From positions 1-6,723 of the forward strand of contig JAACEH010000100.1 in assembly GCA_011682595.1 (NCBI GenBank): a stretch of 6,723 nucleotides of DNA, in the 5' to 3' direction. The notes beneath the pieces are model-generated. The model worked only from the letters and a program-made list of their open reading frames with translations, was not told the origin of the DNA and searched no databases. Position numbers and translations under genes: made by a program. Shown here in pieces: positions 6,629 through 6,723 of the stretch; the stretch's first letter is position 1; each line of letters begins with the position of its first letter. The DNA is from Anaerolineaceae bacterium (GTDB lineage: Bacteria; Planctomycetota; Phycisphaerae; FEN-1346; JAACEH01).

Positions 6629-6723
6629 GTGGCGCTGAAGTCTGGCCTGAGACGGCTGCGAAACTGGTTTGTTCGTCTGCTGCACCTGGACGACAGTGCG
6701 CACCGGATCGCCCTGGGCGCCGC
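6629..6723 (+). CDS. DUF2062-family membrane protein, N-terminal fragment (runs off right edge)
   Basis: Only 31 codons are inside the window. The translation contains RRLRNWFVRLLHLDDSAHRI followed by ALGA. A basic, amphipathic start followed by a short-spaced D-S-x-HRIALG block is the characteristic opening of DUF2062 proteins, in which a membrane segment follows directly. The function of DUF2062 is not established; the domain is often found beside, or fused to, envelope glycosyltransferases, which fits the gene just upstream. The GTG start is chosen from the GGGGAGGT site. The spacing of 16 bases from the glycosyltransferase stop suggests the same operon. With so little sequence, the family call rests on one motif. 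Confidence 0.6.
   Translation, partial: MALKSGLRRLRNWFVRLLHLDDSAHRIALGA

Noticed and set aside
6609..6638. ATGA overlap at the glycosyltransferase stop as a coupled start of the next gene
   Set aside because: The frame from ATG 6609 stops after nine codons. The DUF2062-like frame begins at GTG 6629.

Overview
This is a GC-rich bacterial chromosomal window with six protein-coding genes, two of them cut by the window edges. Composition and gene content suggest a Gram-negative-type bacterium that makes heptose-containing lipopolysaccharide (LPS). The style of the family-9 glycosyltransferase, the LPS-kinase-like protein, the DUF2062 start and the secreted protein on the left fits Planctomycetota (Phycisphaerae-like) or a neighbouring phylum. 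That placement is inferred from family resemblance, not from a marker gene.

Left part, minus strand: a secreted protein of unrecognised family runs off the left edge (1-904). Upstream of it, also on the minus strand, is an isocitrate dehydrogenase (1148-2227). A hairpin with a seven-T tail (992-1017) lies between them and probably ends icd transcription, so the two are likely separate units.

Middle: the 166-base divergent gap 2228-2393 holds the icd ribosome site, a small dyad, a G-run cluster, a perfect TATAAT hexamer and a perfect AGGAGGT site. Rightward from it runs a Kef-type (CPA2) cation:proton antiporter that consists of the membrane domain only (2394-3605).

Right part, plus strand: a likely envelope operon. 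A protein with two fused kinase-like domains of LPS-kinase type (3737-5524) is followed after 26 bases by a family-9 heptosyltransferase-like glycosyltransferase with a TTG start (5551-6612). The start of a DUF2062-family membrane protein with a GTG start (6629 to the window end) follows. The simplest reading is a lipopolysaccharide inner-core assembly and phosphorylation cassette: the glycosyltransferase adds a heptose-type sugar and the tandem kinase phosphorylates core sugars. No mobile element, CRISPR array, tRNA or rRNA was seen. The most unusual item is the tandem kinase, which carries an in-frame 9-base repeat array coding Gly-rich sequence between its first catalytic loop and its first metal-binding Asp.
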